This document shows positions 5,422 to 6,732 of a DNA stretch of 6,732 nt, in pieces. Each line of letters opens with the position of its first letter. Within the stretch, counting starts at the first letter, position 1. The stretch comes from Calditrichota bacterium (lineage in GTDB: Bacteria > Calditrichota > Calditrichia > RBG-13-44-9): NCBI GenBank assembly GCA_016934605.1, contig JAFGSO010000510.1, positions 1-6,732 on the forward strand. The letters run 5' to 3'. The notes beneath the pieces are model-generated. The model did not search any database. It saw only the letters and a program-made list of their open reading frames with translations, and was not told the origin of the DNA. The translations under genes were made by a program, and so were the position numbers.

Positions 5422-6417
5422 ATGCTTCGACGCACCTTAACAGTAGGAACACTTTATTCGGATAATCAGAAAAAGTTGAAGCTTCAGCTGCTTGGCAGTC
5501 AAGCCGGTTTTGGTAGAACGATAACCGCTCCCCAACTTCACCGGCCGGGATTGGCACTTTCGGGTTTTCTGGATCTGTTTACTCATGACCGGATTCAGAT
5601 TCTGGGGAATACCGAAATTCAATATCTCGGCAGTCTGTCGGCAGGTGAGAGGCAGGAAAGTCTGAGAAAAGTCCTCAACTATGAACTTCCCTGTATTATT
5701 ATTACCGATAATAACAGGGCTCCGAAAGAACTTGTTCCTCTGGCTGATAAAAGAAAAATTTGTGTATTCCGTTCCAAATATCCCACAATGGAATTTTTCC
5801 ATTATCTGCAGGATTATCTCAATAATGAGTTTGCACCGCGGACCACCGTCCATGGTACTCTGGTGGATGTCTATGGAATCGGGGTTCTCTTTACCGGAAG
5901 AAGCGGCATCGGGAAGAGCGAAATTGCCCTTGATCTCATTGAACGTGGTCACAGGCTGGTGGCTGATGATGTTGTCATCATCACCAAGAAGGCAGAAGAG
6001 ATTCTGATGGGAGAAGGACGTGAACTTGCTGAACATCATCTGGAGATAAGGGGACTTGGTCTGATCGATACCCGTAGCACTTTTGGTATTCGTGCCGTGC
6101 GTGTCCATAAAAGGATAGAAGTTGAAGTTCAGCTGGTCGATTTTGATCCTAAATCGGATTACGATCGAACAGGACTGGATGAGCATCATACGACCATCCT
6201 GGATGTAAAAATACCCCTGGTAGTTTTGCCGATTAATCCAGGGAAAAATATAACAGTGATTGCGGAAACCATCGCTTTGAACCAGCTTTTGAAAATTTAC
6301 GGCCATCACACTCCTGAAGAATTCAATAAAAAACTGATAAAAAAAATGAAACAGCAGGAACAAAAACATCTTCATGATCTGAAGATGAGAGATTTTCTGG
6401 ATAAGGACTTTGAGTAA
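5422..6417 (+). CDS. hprK: HPr kinase/phosphorylase
   Basis: HprK phosphorylates HPr on its regulatory serine with ATP or pyrophosphate and also removes that phosphate, linking metabolic state to the phosphotransferase system. The 331 residues have the two-domain layout of the family: an N-terminal domain (about 1-130) and a C-terminal kinase domain with TTVHGTLVDVYGIGVLFTGR (141-160), the P-loop GRSGIGKS (159-166; Lys165, Ser166), an ADD pair (Asp182, Asp183), and the HprK signature EIRGLGLIDTRSTFG (208-222). His144 matches the conserved His just before the P-loop. INPGKN (271-276) lies in the conserved late loop. Length is slightly above the usual 310-320 because of a charged Lys/Gln-rich tail (302-331). 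GAGG six bases before the ATG fixes the start. It has its own promoter after the hpf terminator and is followed one base later by an EIIA gene. HPr itself is not in the window. Confidence 0.97.
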   Translation: MLRRTLTVGTLYSDNQKKLKLQLLGSQAGFGRTITAPQLHRPGLALSGFLDLFTHDRIQILGNTEIQYLGSLSAGERQESLRKVLNYELPCIIITDNNRAPKELVPLADKRKICVFRSKYPTMEFFHYLQDYLNNEFAPRTTVHGTLVDVYGIGVLFTGRSGIGKSEIALDLIERGHRLVADDVVIITKKAEEILMGEGRELAEHHLEIRGLGLIDTRSTFGIRAVRVHKRIEVEVQLVDFDPKSDYDRTGLDEHHTTILDVKIPLVVLPINPGKNITVIAETIALNQLLKIYGHHTPEEFNKKLIKKMKQQEQKHLHDLKMRDFLDKDFE

Positions 6418-6418
6418 C

Positions 6419-6732
6419 ATGACCGGTATTATAATCTGTCATCATTCTCTGGCCAGAGAACTTCAGGACACCGCCTATGGCATTCTGGGCCAGAAGGAAG
6501 ATCTTTTTGCATTCAGTAATACAAAAATTACAACAGAAGATCTTATTCATCAAATCCGGGATTTGATTGAAAAGCAGGGGAATCCTGAACATATTGTTTT
6601 TATGGTTGATATACGGGGGGGAAACTGCTGGGCGGTGGCTCGGTTACTCTCACGGTCGCAACCGGGCTATTATGTACTTTCGGGCGTGAATCTGCCAATG
6701 ATTTTTTCGTTTCTTACCAAAAGAGGGGAAAC
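6419..6732 (+). CDS. PTS system EIIA component, mannose (EIIA-Man) family, 3' end beyond the window
   Basis: The first 104 residues (MTGIIICHHSLARELQDTAY onward) align along their length with the N-terminal domain of E. coli ManX: shared features are a first strand ending in His, the TA..LG helix, VFMVD (60-64) and GVNLPM (89-94). EIIA-Man proteins take phosphate from HPr on a histidine; His8 matches the phosphorylated His10 of ManX. The second conserved motif is altered: family VDxxGGSP reads VDIRGGNCW here (Asp64, Gly67, Gly68 kept; Ser and Pro lost), and the Gly after the active His is another His. With hprK directly before it, this looks like the regulatory EIIA of an incomplete PTS, with HPr and Enzyme I genes expected beyond the window. 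The ATG is one base after the hprK stop; AAGGA 11 bases upstream is a weak ribosome site, suggesting coupled translation. Confidence 0.85.
   Translation, partial: MTGIIICHHSLARELQDTAYGILGQKEDLFAFSNTKITTEDLIHQIRDLIEKQGNPEHIVFMVDIRGGNCWAVARLLSRSQPGYYVLSGVNLPMIFSFLTKRGE

Noticed and set aside
5437..6420. Very long antisense ORF (327 codons) covering almost all of hprK
   Set aside because: hprK has all family motifs. The antisense product has no recognisable domain, and its stop-free run follows from codon use in hprK.

Overview
The window is a compact piece of chromosome (moderate to low GC, AT-rich spacers) from a Gram-negative-type bacterium that lacks classical carbon-catabolite genes of Firmicutes here but carries HPr kinase. 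Three hints point, with modest confidence, to the FCB superphylum or a neighbouring candidate phylum. First, a Tat-exported DUF362 protein sits in a pair with a polyferredoxin-type membrane protein. Second, the hprK-EIIA(Man) pair resembles the 'incomplete PTS' of Gram-negatives. Third, two promoters resemble the Bacteroidetes TTG-N19-TAnnTTTG form. The exact phylum cannot be fixed from the sequence alone.

Layout. Positions 1-1356, minus strand: a Tat-signal DUF362 protein, followed by and overlapping a membrane 4Fe-4S protein of the NapH/Fer4_5 type that runs off the left edge. The second gene has no ATG/GTG/TTG start. Positions 1357-1745: a 389-bp AT-rich divergent spacer with two candidate promoters for topA, a hairpin and two tiny upstream ORFs. 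Positions 1746-5260, plus strand: topA, xerC and hpf (stop and start overlap, then a 30-bp gap), closed by a strong intrinsic terminator at 5290-5318. Positions 5319-5421: a promoter and a 17-bp palindrome just before hprK. Positions 5422-6732, plus strand: hprK and, one base later, a mannose-type PTS EIIA cut by the right edge.

How the genes fit together. TopA relaxes negative supercoils, XerC resolves chromosome dimers and Hpf shelves ribosomes in slow growth, so the first plus-strand unit is general chromosome and ribosome upkeep. HprK and the EIIA form the start of a regulatory phosphotransfer unit that probably continues into HPr and Enzyme I beyond the window. The minus-strand pair looks like an envelope redox module of unknown substrate. 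All complete genes belong to known families and I see no new system. The points most worth a second look are the missing start codon at about 464-472, the topA leader, the palindrome before hprK and the altered motifs of the EIIA.
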